From Streptomyces sp. TLI_105 (GTDB lineage: Bacteria; Actinomycetota; Actinomycetes; Streptomycetales; Streptomycetaceae), in assembly GCF_900105415.1 (NCBI RefSeq), contig NZ_FNSM01000001.1, positions 4,632,501-4,696,500 of the forward strand: 64,000 nt of DNA. Reading direction: 5' to 3'. The notes beneath the pieces were generated by a model. It had not been told where the DNA came from. It saw only the letters and a list, made by a program, of their open reading frames with translations, and searched no databases. Below, piece after piece: positions 48,661 to 56,335 of this stretch. The position numbers and the translations under genes were made by a program. Positions within the stretch are counted from its first letter, which is position 1, and each line of letters begins with the position of its first letter.

Positions 48661-48697
48661 GCTGGCACGGGGCCTGTCCCGGGGTGACGCTGGAGGC

Positions 48698-49228
48698 ATG
48701 AGCGAGATCTCCCGGGGCAGGAGCGAGACCCACGACGGTGACCGGCACCTGCTGCATTTCGTCGTGGACCTTCCGCAGCCGATGCCGGCGGTCTGGGCGG
48801 CCGTCGCCTCGCCCGAGGGCCTGCCGGCCTGGCTCTGCGAGGCGGACCCGCTGGAGCCGCGGCTCGGCGGCCGGGTCACCCTCCGCTGGCTCAACAGCGA
48901 CACCGAGGTCTCGGGGCGGGTGACCGCCTGGGACCCCGACTACGTGGCCGAGTACACGGTCGGCCCGACGCACGGCCGGATCCGGTTCCACCTGGAACCG
49001 GGGTCCGGGGGCGGCGGGTCGACCGTGCTGCGTTTCACCAACGAGGTGCGGGGGTCCGCCGAGTACCGGCTGGACTGTCTGGCGGGGTGGCACGACCACT
49101 TCGAGCGGCTCGTGGCGGCGTTGGACGGTCACCCTACGGACTGGCGGGACTGGTCCCCGGAGCGGTGGCGGCATCTGCGGGAGCTGTACGAGCGCGACGA
49201 GGCTCCCTGGCCCAAGTGGGTGCCGTAG
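48698..49228 (+). CDS. SRPBCC/AHSA1-like domain protein
   Basis: A 176-residue START-like ligand-binding protein: LLHFVVDLPQPMPAVWAAVASPEGLPAWLCEADPLEPRLGGRVTLRWLN ... VLRFTNEVRGSAEYRLDCLAGWHDHFERLVAALDG matches the AHSA1/SRPBCC fold common in streptomycetes. ATG 48698 is preceded by TGGAGGC too close to be a normal RBS, and by GACGCT six bases upstream, so the expression mode is unclear. It follows ccsB after 37 bases and may be in the same transcript. Role unknown. Confidence 0.82.
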   Translation: MSEISRGRSETHDGDRHLLHFVVDLPQPMPAVWAAVASPEGLPAWLCEADPLEPRLGGRVTLRWLNSDTEVSGRVTAWDPDYVAEYTVGPTHGRIRFHLEPGSGGGGSTVLRFTNEVRGSAEYRLDCLAGWHDHFERLVAALDGHPTDWRDWSPERWRHLRELYERDEAPWPKWVP

Positions 49229-49262
49229 GGGCGGGAGCCCGGGCGCGTCTTGGCGCGCCGTT

Positions 49263-49310
49263 CCGTTGTGGGCATACGTTCCGCCCTTGCGGAACGTATG
49301 CCCACAACGG
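49263..49310. terminator. Perfect 22-bp hairpin of the dispersed palindrome family
   Basis: CCGTTGTGGGCATACGTTCC and GC at 49263-49284 pair perfectly with 49289-49310, CCTT loop. It lies between two convergent genes and is the most complete copy of the palindrome seen after hemD and near 34753. A terminator function is likely. Confidence 0.88.
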
Positions 49311-49314
49311 GCCC

Positions 49315-50862
49315 TCACCCCTTCTTCGGCGGCAGGCACGTTTCTGTGGGCGGGTGGCCCTCCGGCCAGGCCGTCTGGACGAAGCGTTGCGTGCCGTCTT
49401 GGGTCAGTTCCACGATCGGGACCGCCTTGTTGTACGGGTTGCCGTAGTTGTCCAGGCAGATCCAGCCGCTCGCGCCCTCCACCCGCAGGGAGCCCTTGAC
49501 CTGCGGCCACTGGGTCCCCACGTCCTCCTTCGCCGGGTAGACCGCGCCGTCCGGGGTGGCCTGGCGGATCGCGTGGACCGCCGTCGCCATCGCGTCGTAC
49601 GCGATGATCGCCTGCCCGTCCGCGAGCGCCACCGGCCCCTTCGCGGCGCGGGCGATGTCCGTCAGGAACGTCGAGTACGCCACCACCGAACCGCCCGTCG
49701 CCGGGATCCGCCGCCCCGGTGCCGGCTTCCAGGCGTCCGGGTGGGCGAGCGAGGCGTACCGCACGGTCAGCTTCGCCTTCAGCGCCTTGCGGTCGAGCTT
49801 CTTGTCCGCGCCCAGGTAGGAGCCCTCGTCGCCGGTGAGGACGGTGAAGGCGCGGTCGGTGCAGCCGCGCGAGCCGAGCGCGTTGATGAACTGCCGGAGC
49901 TGGGTGTGGCGTCCCGCGAAGAAGACGGTCTCGGCGCCGGTGTCGCAGATCAGATGGGTGATCTGGCGGAAGGTGTTGGCGGTGGTGCCCTCCTCGGTGG
50001 GGTCGGCGGGCGAGGTGAAGAGCCCCGGCTCGTGCGGGGCGCCCTTGAGGTTGGCGGTGAAGGCGGCCTTGAGGGTGTCGGTGTAGTGGTCGCCGGTCCG
50101 GGTGTCCTGGACGAGGAAGGCCTTGGTGGCGTCCACCCGGCCGAAGTGCGAGAGGGCCTTGGCCTCGTCGGTGTTGGTGGGGGAGACGCGGGCGAGCCCC
50201 GGGTAGCGGTTGTGGCCGGCCCCGGGGCCGTTGGCGATGTCGTCGGCGGTGATGGTGGTGCCGACGACGGCGATCCCGGCGGCGGTGAGGGCGGCCACCG
50301 ACTCCCGTACCTCGGTGGAGGAGGTGGCGACGCCGGAGACGGCCCGCAGCCGGTCGGGGGCGTCCGTCATGCCGATGAGCCGGTCGACGGTCTCGCGCCA
50401 GTGGGCGTTGCCCTTGCCGGTGTTGGCGAGGACCAGGCGGATCTTCGGGGTCTCGCTGTTGGACTCGTGGTTGGCCCGGTACTGGTAGGCGTACGCGCCC
50501 TGGACCTCGTGCAGGACCTTCTCCCGCATGCCGCCGTCGGTGGAGGTCAGCGGCAGGAGCACGGCGACGGTCGCGTACTCGCCGGCCTTCAGCGTGGCGT
50601 TCTCGCGGCCGATGGCCCCGGCGACCTCGCCGAGGTCCGGCATGCCGAAGGCGTGTCCGTCGCCGTTGACGCCGACGCACTCGGAGCTGCCGGCGGGGCG
50701 GGCCACGCCGGCGGCGCAGGAACGGTCCTCCGGGGTGGTCAGCCGTGAGATGCCGTAGCCGCCGAGACCGAGGACGACGGCGGCGGTGACGAGTGAGGCG
50801 ACGAGCTTCTGGCGGGGGGTGCGGACGCGCCGGCGCAGCCGGAGGGCCAGTCGATCGGGCAT
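49315..50862 (-). CDS. Membrane-anchored type I periplasmic-binding-like protein (Leu/Ile/Val-binding fold)
   Basis: A 515-residue protein. A basic N-terminus (RLALRLRRRVRTPRQK) precedes one helix LVASLVTAAVVLGLGGYGIS that looks like an uncleaved anchor, and the rest is a two-lobed receptor: YATVAVLLPLTSTDGGMREKVLHEVQGAYAYQY, RAVSGVATSSTEVRESVAALTAAGIAVVGTTITADD, AFLVQDTRTGDHYTDTLKAAF, TVLTGDEGSYLG. It lacks a lipobox and has no ABC transporter beside it. Start ATG 50862, only four bases after the stop of an NTPase gene, so the two are an operon. Probably binds a small extracellular ligand and signals to the NTPase; this is inference. Confidence 0.82.
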   Translation of the reverse strand: MPDRLALRLRRRVRTPRQKLVASLVTAAVVLGLGGYGISRLTTPEDRSCAAGVARPAGSSECVGVNGDGHAFGMPDLGEVAGAIGRENATLKAGEYATVAVLLPLTSTDGGMREKVLHEVQGAYAYQYRANHESNSETPKIRLVLANTGKGNAHWRETVDRLIGMTDAPDRLRAVSGVATSSTEVRESVAALTAAGIAVVGTTITADDIANGPGAGHNRYPGLARVSPTNTDEAKALSHFGRVDATKAFLVQDTRTGDHYTDTLKAAFTANLKGAPHEPGLFTSPADPTEEGTTANTFRQITHLICDTGAETVFFAGRHTQLRQFINALGSRGCTDRAFTVLTGDEGSYLGADKKLDRKALKAKLTVRYASLAHPDAWKPAPGRRIPATGGSVVAYSTFLTDIARAAKGPVALADGQAIIAYDAMATAVHAIRQATPDGAVYPAKEDVGTQWPQVKGSLRVEGASGWICLDNYGNPYNKAVPIVELTQDGTQRFVQTAWPEGHPPTETCLPPKKG

Positions 50863-50866
50863 GGCG

Positions 50867-52930
50867 TCAGGCTCCGTTCTCACGGCCGGGCGGCAGCGAC
50901 GGCTCCCGCCAGGCACGGATGTCGCGCGGCCAGTTGCTCGCCGCGTCCCAGAGTGAACCGCTGCCCGTCAGATGACGGCCGGAGAGCCGGCGCAGCTCGT
51001 GCGCGAGCCGGTCGGCGACCTCGTCGTCGGGCAGTGCGAGCGGATCGGTGAGCAGCCACAGGGCGTGCAGCAGCCGCCGTACGGACAGGTGGAGTTCGGT
51101 GGTGTCGGGGTCGAGACCGGCGGGGAGGGCGCCGGGCGGCTCCTGGCCGAGGGCGACCGCCCGGCGCGGGTCGGGGCCCGGCCGGTTCCGCTCGCGCGGG
51201 TACGGGGCGGCGGCGATGAACCGGAGCCGGCCGAGCCAGCCGAGGACGTCCTGCCCGGGGAAGGTCTCCCGCAGGTGCGTGACGGCCTCCTCGGTGCGGC
51301 CGAGGGCGAGACCGTGGTGGAGGCGGTACGGGCCGGGGCCCGGGCCGTAGTGCCGGTACAGCGTCTCGTGGACGGCGTGCCAGGAGGCGTAGTGGGGATG
51401 GTCGTCGTCCTCGAAGCGCAGCCGGTACAGGAGCAGGGCGCGCAGCAGCGGGTCGGCGACGAAGTGGCCGGGGCCCTCGCCCCAGTCCTCGGCGCGCAGC
51501 TGGTCGCGGACCCGCAGCGCCACGTCCCCGTCCAGGGACTCCGCCTGGAGCCGGGCGTGGGCGAGCATCCGGGCGGACTCCTCGTCGTGGGTCGCGGCCA
51601 GCACGGCGTACGGCCCCGGTCTGCGCACCGGCAGGAGCTCGGCGAGGAGCGTGGGGGCGACGGGCACCGGCGGGGCGTCCTCGCGCAGCTCCACCGTCAG
51701 GTCGAGCAGCCGGCCCGGGGTGAGGTCGGCCCGCAGCCGCGCGGGGGCCTCGCCGGCGGCCCGGCCGAGGAGGGCCACGCCGAGCGGGCGGCCGCCGGTC
51801 AGCCGGTGGACGGCGCGGGCGAGCTCGGCGGGGGTGCGGCCCGCCGGCTCGTGACGGTCGAAGGCGGACCGGGTCTGGGCGGGGGAGAGCGGGGTCAGCT
51901 CGACGGCGAGGATGCCCGAGCCGACGCTCGTCCCGCGCGGGCAGGGCGCCCGGTGCGCGGTCTCCGGCAGCCGGGTGCGGGTGGCCTGCCGCAGGCCCTC
52001 GTGCTCGCGGACCCGGGAGGTGGCGAGGACGACGACCCGGTCGCGGCGGCCCTCGGCGGCGCGGGCGCGCAGGATCGGCTCGACCAGCTGCCGGCCGAGC
52101 GGCTCGTGGGCGTTGTCGAGGAGGAGCAGGGGCCTGCCGATGCGGGCGCCGCGCTGGAGCCCGGTGTAGGCGTGGCGCAGGTCCTCGGTGAGGGCGCCGA
52201 CGAGGAAGGCCTCGGCCTCGCCGCGCCGCCGGCCGCCCTGCTCGAAGTCGATCGTGAGCTGCTGGAGGCCGGCCTTGGCGCGCCCGCCGGCGTTGCGGTA
52301 GGTGCCGTACCAGCTCTCGGAGCTGCGCTGGAGGCGGCCGAACACCTCCTCCAGGACGGTCTCCACGGTCGCCTCGGCGAGCAGCCCGGCGAGCGGGGCG
52401 GAGGCCTCGGCGAAGGTGGCGGCGAGCTTGGCGAGGACCTTGCCGACCCAGTTGGCGGCGGCGCCCCTGGTCGCGTCGACGGTCGCGAGGAGCGGCCCGA
52501 GGCGCTGGAGGTCGCGCCGGGCCCGCTCGTCGTCCTCCTGGGACCAGGCGAGCGAGGCGACCGCGACCAGGCCGAGCGAGAGCCGGGGGAAGCGGACGGG
52601 CCGGGCGCCCAGCACCTTCGGCGACAGCTGCACGGCCAGCTCGGCGAGGGCGCCGGTGACCGGGGTCCAGCCGGGGCCGTGGTCGGCGGGCGGTTCGATG
52701 TGGGCGCAGTCGAGGAGGGCGAGCGGGGTGTAGCCCTTGTAGCGGTTGCGGACCTCCTTGAGCAGGGCGGTCTTCCCCATGCCGCGCCCCCCGGTGAAGA
52801 CCGTCACGGGCGGGTCGTCCCCGTGCTCGTACGCGACGCGCGCGGCCCCCTGTCGGGTGAGCCCGGCGAGCCGGGCGACGAGCCCGCCCTCGTCCAGGGC
52901 CGCCTCGCGGCCGTACAGCTCTCTGTCCAC
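50867..52930 (-). CDS. P-loop NTPase (STAND/NACHT-like), partner of the binding protein
   Basis: A 687-residue soluble protein. Walker A is VTVFTGGRGMGKTALLKEVRNRY near residues 42-62; a candidate Walker B is RPLLLLDNAHEPLGRQLV near 270 (hhhhDN with no Glu), followed by VVVLATSRVREH, ELTPLSPAQTRSAFDRHEPAG and a C-terminal helical domain rich in Leu/Arg/His. The order resembles STAND ATPases with a signal-sensing C-terminus, but no clear TPR or HTH. GTG 52930. It is co-transcribed with the binding protein. I know no described function for this pair. Confidence 0.8.
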   Translation of the reverse strand: MDRELYGREAALDEGGLVARLAGLTRQGAARVAYEHGDDPPVTVFTGGRGMGKTALLKEVRNRYKGYTPLALLDCAHIEPPADHGPGWTPVTGALAELAVQLSPKVLGARPVRFPRLSLGLVAVASLAWSQEDDERARRDLQRLGPLLATVDATRGAAANWVGKVLAKLAATFAEASAPLAGLLAEATVETVLEEVFGRLQRSSESWYGTYRNAGGRAKAGLQQLTIDFEQGGRRRGEAEAFLVGALTEDLRHAYTGLQRGARIGRPLLLLDNAHEPLGRQLVEPILRARAAEGRRDRVVVLATSRVREHEGLRQATRTRLPETAHRAPCPRGTSVGSGILAVELTPLSPAQTRSAFDRHEPAGRTPAELARAVHRLTGGRPLGVALLGRAAGEAPARLRADLTPGRLLDLTVELREDAPPVPVAPTLLAELLPVRRPGPYAVLAATHDEESARMLAHARLQAESLDGDVALRVRDQLRAEDWGEGPGHFVADPLLRALLLYRLRFEDDDHPHYASWHAVHETLYRHYGPGPGPYRLHHGLALGRTEEAVTHLRETFPGQDVLGWLGRLRFIAAAPYPRERNRPGPDPRRAVALGQEPPGALPAGLDPDTTELHLSVRRLLHALWLLTDPLALPDDEVADRLAHELRRLSGRHLTGSGSLWDAASNWPRDIRAWREPSLPPGRENGA

Positions 52931-53020
52931 GCCCCTGCCACCCCCGTCACAGTCAACTCAAGGATATCGACGGTGTGTTGGGAAAGCGGTCGGCTTTTCG
53001 ACTCTGTTGTGGACCTGTTC

Positions 53021-53932
53021 TCAGTCCGTGGCGATGGCGTCGAGCTGGGCCCGCAGGTAGGAATGCGACTCGATGCCGTGGATCGTGGTCCCGGGCGTGC
53101 ACTCGTAGAAGTACACCAGCGACATCAGCTCCTCGGCGGGCGCGTCGGCCGGCGGCGGCAGCACCCGGTGACGCCCCGACCTCCACCGGCCTCCGGTCCA
53201 ACCCGCCATGAGGTCACCGATGTTGACGGTGAACGCGGCGGGGTCGTACGGGGCGTCCTGCCAGCCCCCGGCGTCGGTGAACACCTGGAGCCCGCCCTTG
53301 CCCGCCTCCCGGTCCAGGACGGTGACCGTGCCGAAGTCCGTGTGCGGGCCGATGCGGAACTGCCCCGGCTCCGGCTCGCCGGTCCGCTCCCGCCCCGGAT
53401 ACCAGTTGATATTGAAGCCGAACGTGGGGTGCCCGGTGTGCCGGGTGAAGAAGTCCCGCTCCTCGCCGAGCGCCACGCCGAGCAGGTCGAGGACCCGGTC
53501 CGACAGCTCCTTCATCTGCGCCAGATACGCCTCCACCAGCGGCCGCAGCTCGGGCACCTCGTCCGGCCAGGTGTTCGGCAGGAACCACTCGGCGTCCACC
53601 GCCGGGTCCCCGGTCGGCTCCTCCGCCGCGAAGGAGAGCGACTCCTTCAGGTCGGGCGGGGTCGCCGTGCCCTCCGCGTACCCGTTGGCCTCCGCGCCCG
53701 GCCCGAGCCACCCGCGCCCGCCGACCCGCACGGCGTACGGCTCCTTGACGGCCGGCGGGAGGTGGAAGAAGGCGCGGGCCGTCTCACGGATGGCGGCCCG
53801 CAGACCGGGGTCCACCCCGTGCCCGGTGACCAGCAGGAACCCGGCCTCACGCAGGGCGCGGTCGACGGCGGCCAGCTGCGGGGCGGGATCGCGCCGCAGG
53901 TCGACGGTGGGAAGACTCGCCTCACTCGTCAC
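53021..53932 (-). CDS. 2-oxoglutarate/Fe(II) oxygenase, isopenicillin N synthase-like
   Basis: A 303-residue non-haem iron oxygenase: SLPTVDLRRDPAPQLAAVDRALREAGFLLVTGHGVDPGLR is the DIOX_N region, and RIGPHTDFGTVTVLDREAGKGGLQVFTDAGGWQDAPYDPAAFTVNIGDLMAGWTGGRWRSGRHRVLPPP holds the HTD pair and distal His of the iron triad. The usual 2OG-binding RxS is replaced by LMSLVYFYE, so cosubstrate use should be checked. GTG 53932 overlaps the cytosine deaminase stop by 11 bp, so the two are co-translated. Confidence 0.9.
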   Translation of the reverse strand: MTSEASLPTVDLRRDPAPQLAAVDRALREAGFLLVTGHGVDPGLRAAIRETARAFFHLPPAVKEPYAVRVGGRGWLGPGAEANGYAEGTATPPDLKESLSFAAEEPTGDPAVDAEWFLPNTWPDEVPELRPLVEAYLAQMKELSDRVLDLLGVALGEERDFFTRHTGHPTFGFNINWYPGRERTGEPEPGQFRIGPHTDFGTVTVLDREAGKGGLQVFTDAGGWQDAPYDPAAFTVNIGDLMAGWTGGRWRSGRHRVLPPPADAPAEELMSLVYFYECTPGTTIHGIESHSYLRAQLDAIATD

Positions 53933-54374
53933 CGATGTCCTCGTTCCACAGAGCGGGGTGCTGTGCGATGAACTCCCGCATCAGCGCGGCGCATTCGGGA
54001 TCGTCGAGCACGACCACCTCGACGCCGTGCTCGGCGAGCCAGTCGTGTCCGCCGTGGAAGGTCTCCGCCTCCCCGACGACCACCCGCGAGATCCCGAACT
54101 GCCGCACGAGCCCGGAGCAGTACCAGCACGGCGAGAGCGTCGTCACCATCGTCGTCCCCCGGTACGAGCGCTGCCGGCCGGCGGCCCGGAAGGCGGCGGT
54201 CTCCGCGTGCGTGGACGGGTCCCCGTCCTGCACGCGCCGGTTGCGCCCGCGCCCGAGCAGCACCCCGTCGGCGCCGTACAGGGCGGCCCCGATGGGAATC
54301 CCCCCTTCGGCGAGCCCGGTGCGGGCTTCGTCGAGGGCGGTGACGAGCCACCGGCGTGCTTGTTCCTGGTCCAT
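53922..54374 (-). CDS. Cytosine deaminase, yeast Fcy1 type
   Basis: A 150-residue zinc deaminase. Zinc motifs HAETAAF near residue 55 and LSPCWYCSGLVRQFGI near residue 81 define the CDA fold. The C-terminus AETFHGGHDWLAEHGVEVVVLDDPECAALMREFIAQHPALWNEDIGDE closely follows the yeast Fcy1 pattern (EVVVxDDxxCxxxMxxFIxxxPxxWxEDIGE), so this is a bacterial homologue of fungal cytosine deaminase rather than a CMP or guanine deaminase. ATG 54374. It shares an operon with the 2OG oxygenase. Confidence 0.9.
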   Translation of the reverse strand: MDQEQARRWLVTALDEARTGLAEGGIPIGAALYGADGVLLGRGRNRRVQDGDPSTHAETAAFRAAGRQRSYRGTTMVTTLSPCWYCSGLVRQFGISRVVVGEAETFHGGHDWLAEHGVEVVVLDDPECAALMREFIAQHPALWNEDIGDE

Positions 54375-54405
54375 GGGGGGAGGCTTCCCCGATGGACCGG
54401 GGGTG

Positions 54406-54690
54406 TCACGCCTGGGGCTGACCCTCGTCCGCCGGAAGAGGGTCGGCGACGAACGTTCCCTTGCCGTGAACGGTCAGGATCAGGCCCCGCTCGCGGAGGA
54501 CCTGGGCCGCGCGACGGACTGTCAGGTAGGCGACTCCGTACTCCTTGGCGAGGTCCCGCTCCGCCGGTAGGCGGGCGCCGGGAGGTAGTGCTCCGGCCGC
54601 GATGCGGGCGGCGATGTGGTCGGCCACCGCGACGTACACCAGCTGGGGGCCCTGCGGATCGAACTCGGGGATCTGGCTGTGGTCGGTCAC
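54406..54690 (-). CDS. Short GntR-family DNA-binding protein (wHTH only)
   Basis: A 94-residue protein consisting essentially of a GntR winged helix: LVYVAVADHIAARIAAGALPPGARLPAERDLAKEYGVAYLTVRRAAQVLRERGLILTVHGKGTFVADPL. No ligand-binding domain follows, so it lacks an obvious effector site. GTG 54690 lies six bases after TACGTT (plus 54697-54702) and is probably leaderless. It ends 31 bases before the deaminase start on the same strand and may regulate the small genes upstream at 54841-55382. Confidence 0.9.
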   Translation of the reverse strand: MTDHSQIPEFDPQGPQLVYVAVADHIAARIAAGALPPGARLPAERDLAKEYGVAYLTVRRAAQVLRERGLILTVHGKGTFVADPLPADEGQPQA

Positions 54691-54731
54691 ACGACCAACG
54701 TAAGCATCGAAGACCTGTACGAACCATTGGT

Positions 54732-54808
54732 GAGCTATGCAGAGCTATGCATGCCTTATAGGGTCGTGTGACACGAAGACCCCGGCGAGGTGGCTAGACC
54801 TCCCGGGG
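54732..54808. promoter_or_regulatory. Direct repeat and leader hairpin between gntR and the small genes
   Basis: GAGCTATGCA occurs twice in tandem (54732-54741, 54742-54751), suitable as a regulator binding site between divergent genes. Downstream on the plus strand a hairpin CCCCGG-C-GAGGT / ACCTC-CCGGGG (54780-54808) forms in the leader of the 54841 gene, possibly an attenuator. Confidence 0.55.
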
Positions 54809-54840
54809 CATGGCCACCAACTCATAAGGGAGTTGATGAC

Positions 54841-55047
54841 GTGCTGAACCCTATCGCGCGCGTACGGGGCTGGGCGCTGATGCCCGTCCTGCTGGGGCTG
54901 CTCATGCCGGCCCTGCCGGCCACCGGCAGGCACCGCACCCGCCCGGCCACCCGCGCCGCGCAGCGCAAGCGCCGCCGGACGCTCTGGCTGGCCACGGTCG
55001 GAGTGGACCTCGACCACCGGAACATCCACGCCGGGACCGCCCGATGA
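54841..55047 (+). CDS. Small basic protein with N-terminal hydrophobic segment, unknown
   Basis: A 68-residue protein: MLNPIARVRGWALMPVLLGLLMPALPATGRHRTRPATRAAQRKRRRTLWLATVGVDLDHRNIHAGTAR. The first 27 residues are a membrane-inserting helix; the rest is very basic. GTG 54841 has AAGGGAG ten bases upstream. Its TGA overlaps the ATG of the following gene. The pair lies behind a divergent short GntR protein, an arrangement I recall from streptomycete accessory regions. Function unknown. Confidence 0.6.
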   Translation: MLNPIARVRGWALMPVLLGLLMPALPATGRHRTRPATRAAQRKRRRTLWLATVGVDLDHRNIHAGTAR

Positions 55048-55382
55048 GCCGCTGCGGGGCGCGGCGCTCCGTGTTCGCCGTGGCGGAGGTGGTGCGGCCG
55101 GTGTGGGGCGGCTCGGTGTGCGTGCTGGCCATCGGCCACGACGGCCCGCACCGCGACCGCGCGGGCGACGGCTGGTGGGTGACGCCGGAGATCGCCGACG
55201 CGGTGACCGTGTCCCTGCTGAGCCGCACGCTCACGGCCGAGCCCGAACCTGAGTTCCGGTCGCCGCGCTGCATCGTCGGCCGCCACGACCGCTGCCGCGA
55301 CCACGTACCCCGCGACAGCGGCGTACCGGGGGTCCGTCACCTGGTGTGCGGGTGCCCGTGTCATCCGGCGCCCGGCCCGTGA
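55044..55382 (+). CDS. Small Cys-rich protein, unknown
   Basis: A 112-residue protein, overlapping the previous gene by 4 bp (ATGA). It has Cys-containing clusters: SRCGARRSVFAVAEVVRP, GSVCVLAIGHDGPHRD, PRCIVGRHDRCRDH and LVCGCPCHP, so a metal site is possible. GHDGPHRDRAGDGWWVTPEIADAVTVSLLS in the middle looks domain-like. No family recognised. Confidence 0.6.
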   Translation: MSRCGARRSVFAVAEVVRPVWGGSVCVLAIGHDGPHRDRAGDGWWVTPEIADAVTVSLLSRTLTAEPEPEFRSPRCIVGRHDRCRDHVPRDSGVPGVRHLVCGCPCHPAPGP

Positions 55383-55543
55383 GACGTCACACCGGAACGG
55401 CCACGCCTCCGCCTGGATCAACGCGCGGTCGGCGCGGGCTGTGGCTCCGGCCGGCTACGCCGACCGGGGACATCATCCGTGCCGCGCACAAGGCGGTGGG
55501 CGGGTGAGCTGGAGGTGGGAGTACGACCCCGGCGAAGGGGCGG

Positions 55544-55594
55544 GACGGCGGATGGGCCCTCACGCGACGGCGGATGGGCCCTCACGCGACGGCG
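55544..55594. repeat. 22-bp tandem duplication covering a stop codon
   Basis: GACGGCGGATGGGCCCTCAC plus GC occurs at 55544-55565 and exactly again at 55566-55587, with a further 7 bp (GACGGCG). The minus-strand stop codon of the flavin reductase gene lies in the second copy (plus 55582-55584). Confidence 0.92.
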
Positions 55595-56199
55595 TCGGCC
55601 TCCTCGTACGGGAAGCGGGCGAGCGGGGCCTCCTGGTGGAAGAAGGTCTTGGCGCGGATCATCGCCTGCTCGTCGGCTCGGATCCGGCCCGGGCGGGAGG
55701 CCGTTCCCGTCAGGACTCCGCCGAAGCGCATCCGCAGGTAGGCCGCCGAGTGGCTCAGGCCGGTGACCAGGCCGTCCGCGACCTCGTGTTCCTCGTGCGC
55801 CAGGGCCGTCACTCCCCACAGCGTGCCGCCCGCCATGCGCTCCTTGAAGTCCGAGCCGGGCACGTTCAGCCAGCCCGACCAGTAGTCGAGGTAGCGCTTG
55901 GCCTGCGCGGAGAGGCTGTACCAGTACAGGGGCGAGACGATCACGATGTCCGTGGCCTCCAGCGTCGCCCGGCGGAGTAGTTCCTCGACCTCACCGGCCC
56001 GTCGGTCGGCGTCCTCGTGCCGGCCGTCCTGGAAGTCGGGCAGCGTCAGTTCGTTCAGGTCCACCCAGCGCTGCGGGACGTCCGAGGGGAGGTGCTCGGC
56101 GGCCGCGCGGGCCAGGATCTCGGAGTTGCCGTCGGCGCGGGAGCTGCCGAGGACGAAGAGGAACGAGCGGTCCGGGCCGGGGGTCTCGTCGAGAGTCAT
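55582..56199 (-). CDS. NAD(P)H-dependent FMN reductase / flavodoxin-fold protein
   Basis: A 205-residue flavodoxin-like protein: FLFVLGSSRADGNSEILARAAAEHLP is the phosphate-binding loop, ATDIVIVSPLYWYSLSAQAKRYLDYWSGWLNV the flavin-contact segment, as in NADPH-dependent FMN/azo reductases. ATG 56199; no clear RBS, upstream in-frame codons look non-coding. The C-terminus (EEADAVA) ends inside a 22-bp tandem duplication. Divergent from the EamA transporter. Confidence 0.88.
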   Translation of the reverse strand: MTLDETPGPDRSFLFVLGSSRADGNSEILARAAAEHLPSDVPQRWVDLNELTLPDFQDGRHEDADRRAGEVEELLRRATLEATDIVIVSPLYWYSLSAQAKRYLDYWSGWLNVPGSDFKERMAGGTLWGVTALAHEEHEVADGLVTGLSHSAAYLRMRFGGVLTGTASRPGRIRADEQAMIRAKTFFHQEAPLARFPYEEADAVA

Positions 56200-56335
56200 G
56201 TCCGGTGCCAACCCGGCCCCTCCCGGAGGTATTCCGGGCGCCGGCCGGACCCATCGGATCCGCCGATCGCCCTCATCGGGAGGACGCCCCACTGGCTCGT
56301 GGACCGCCCCCGCCCCCGTTCGTAGCGTCGTTCCC

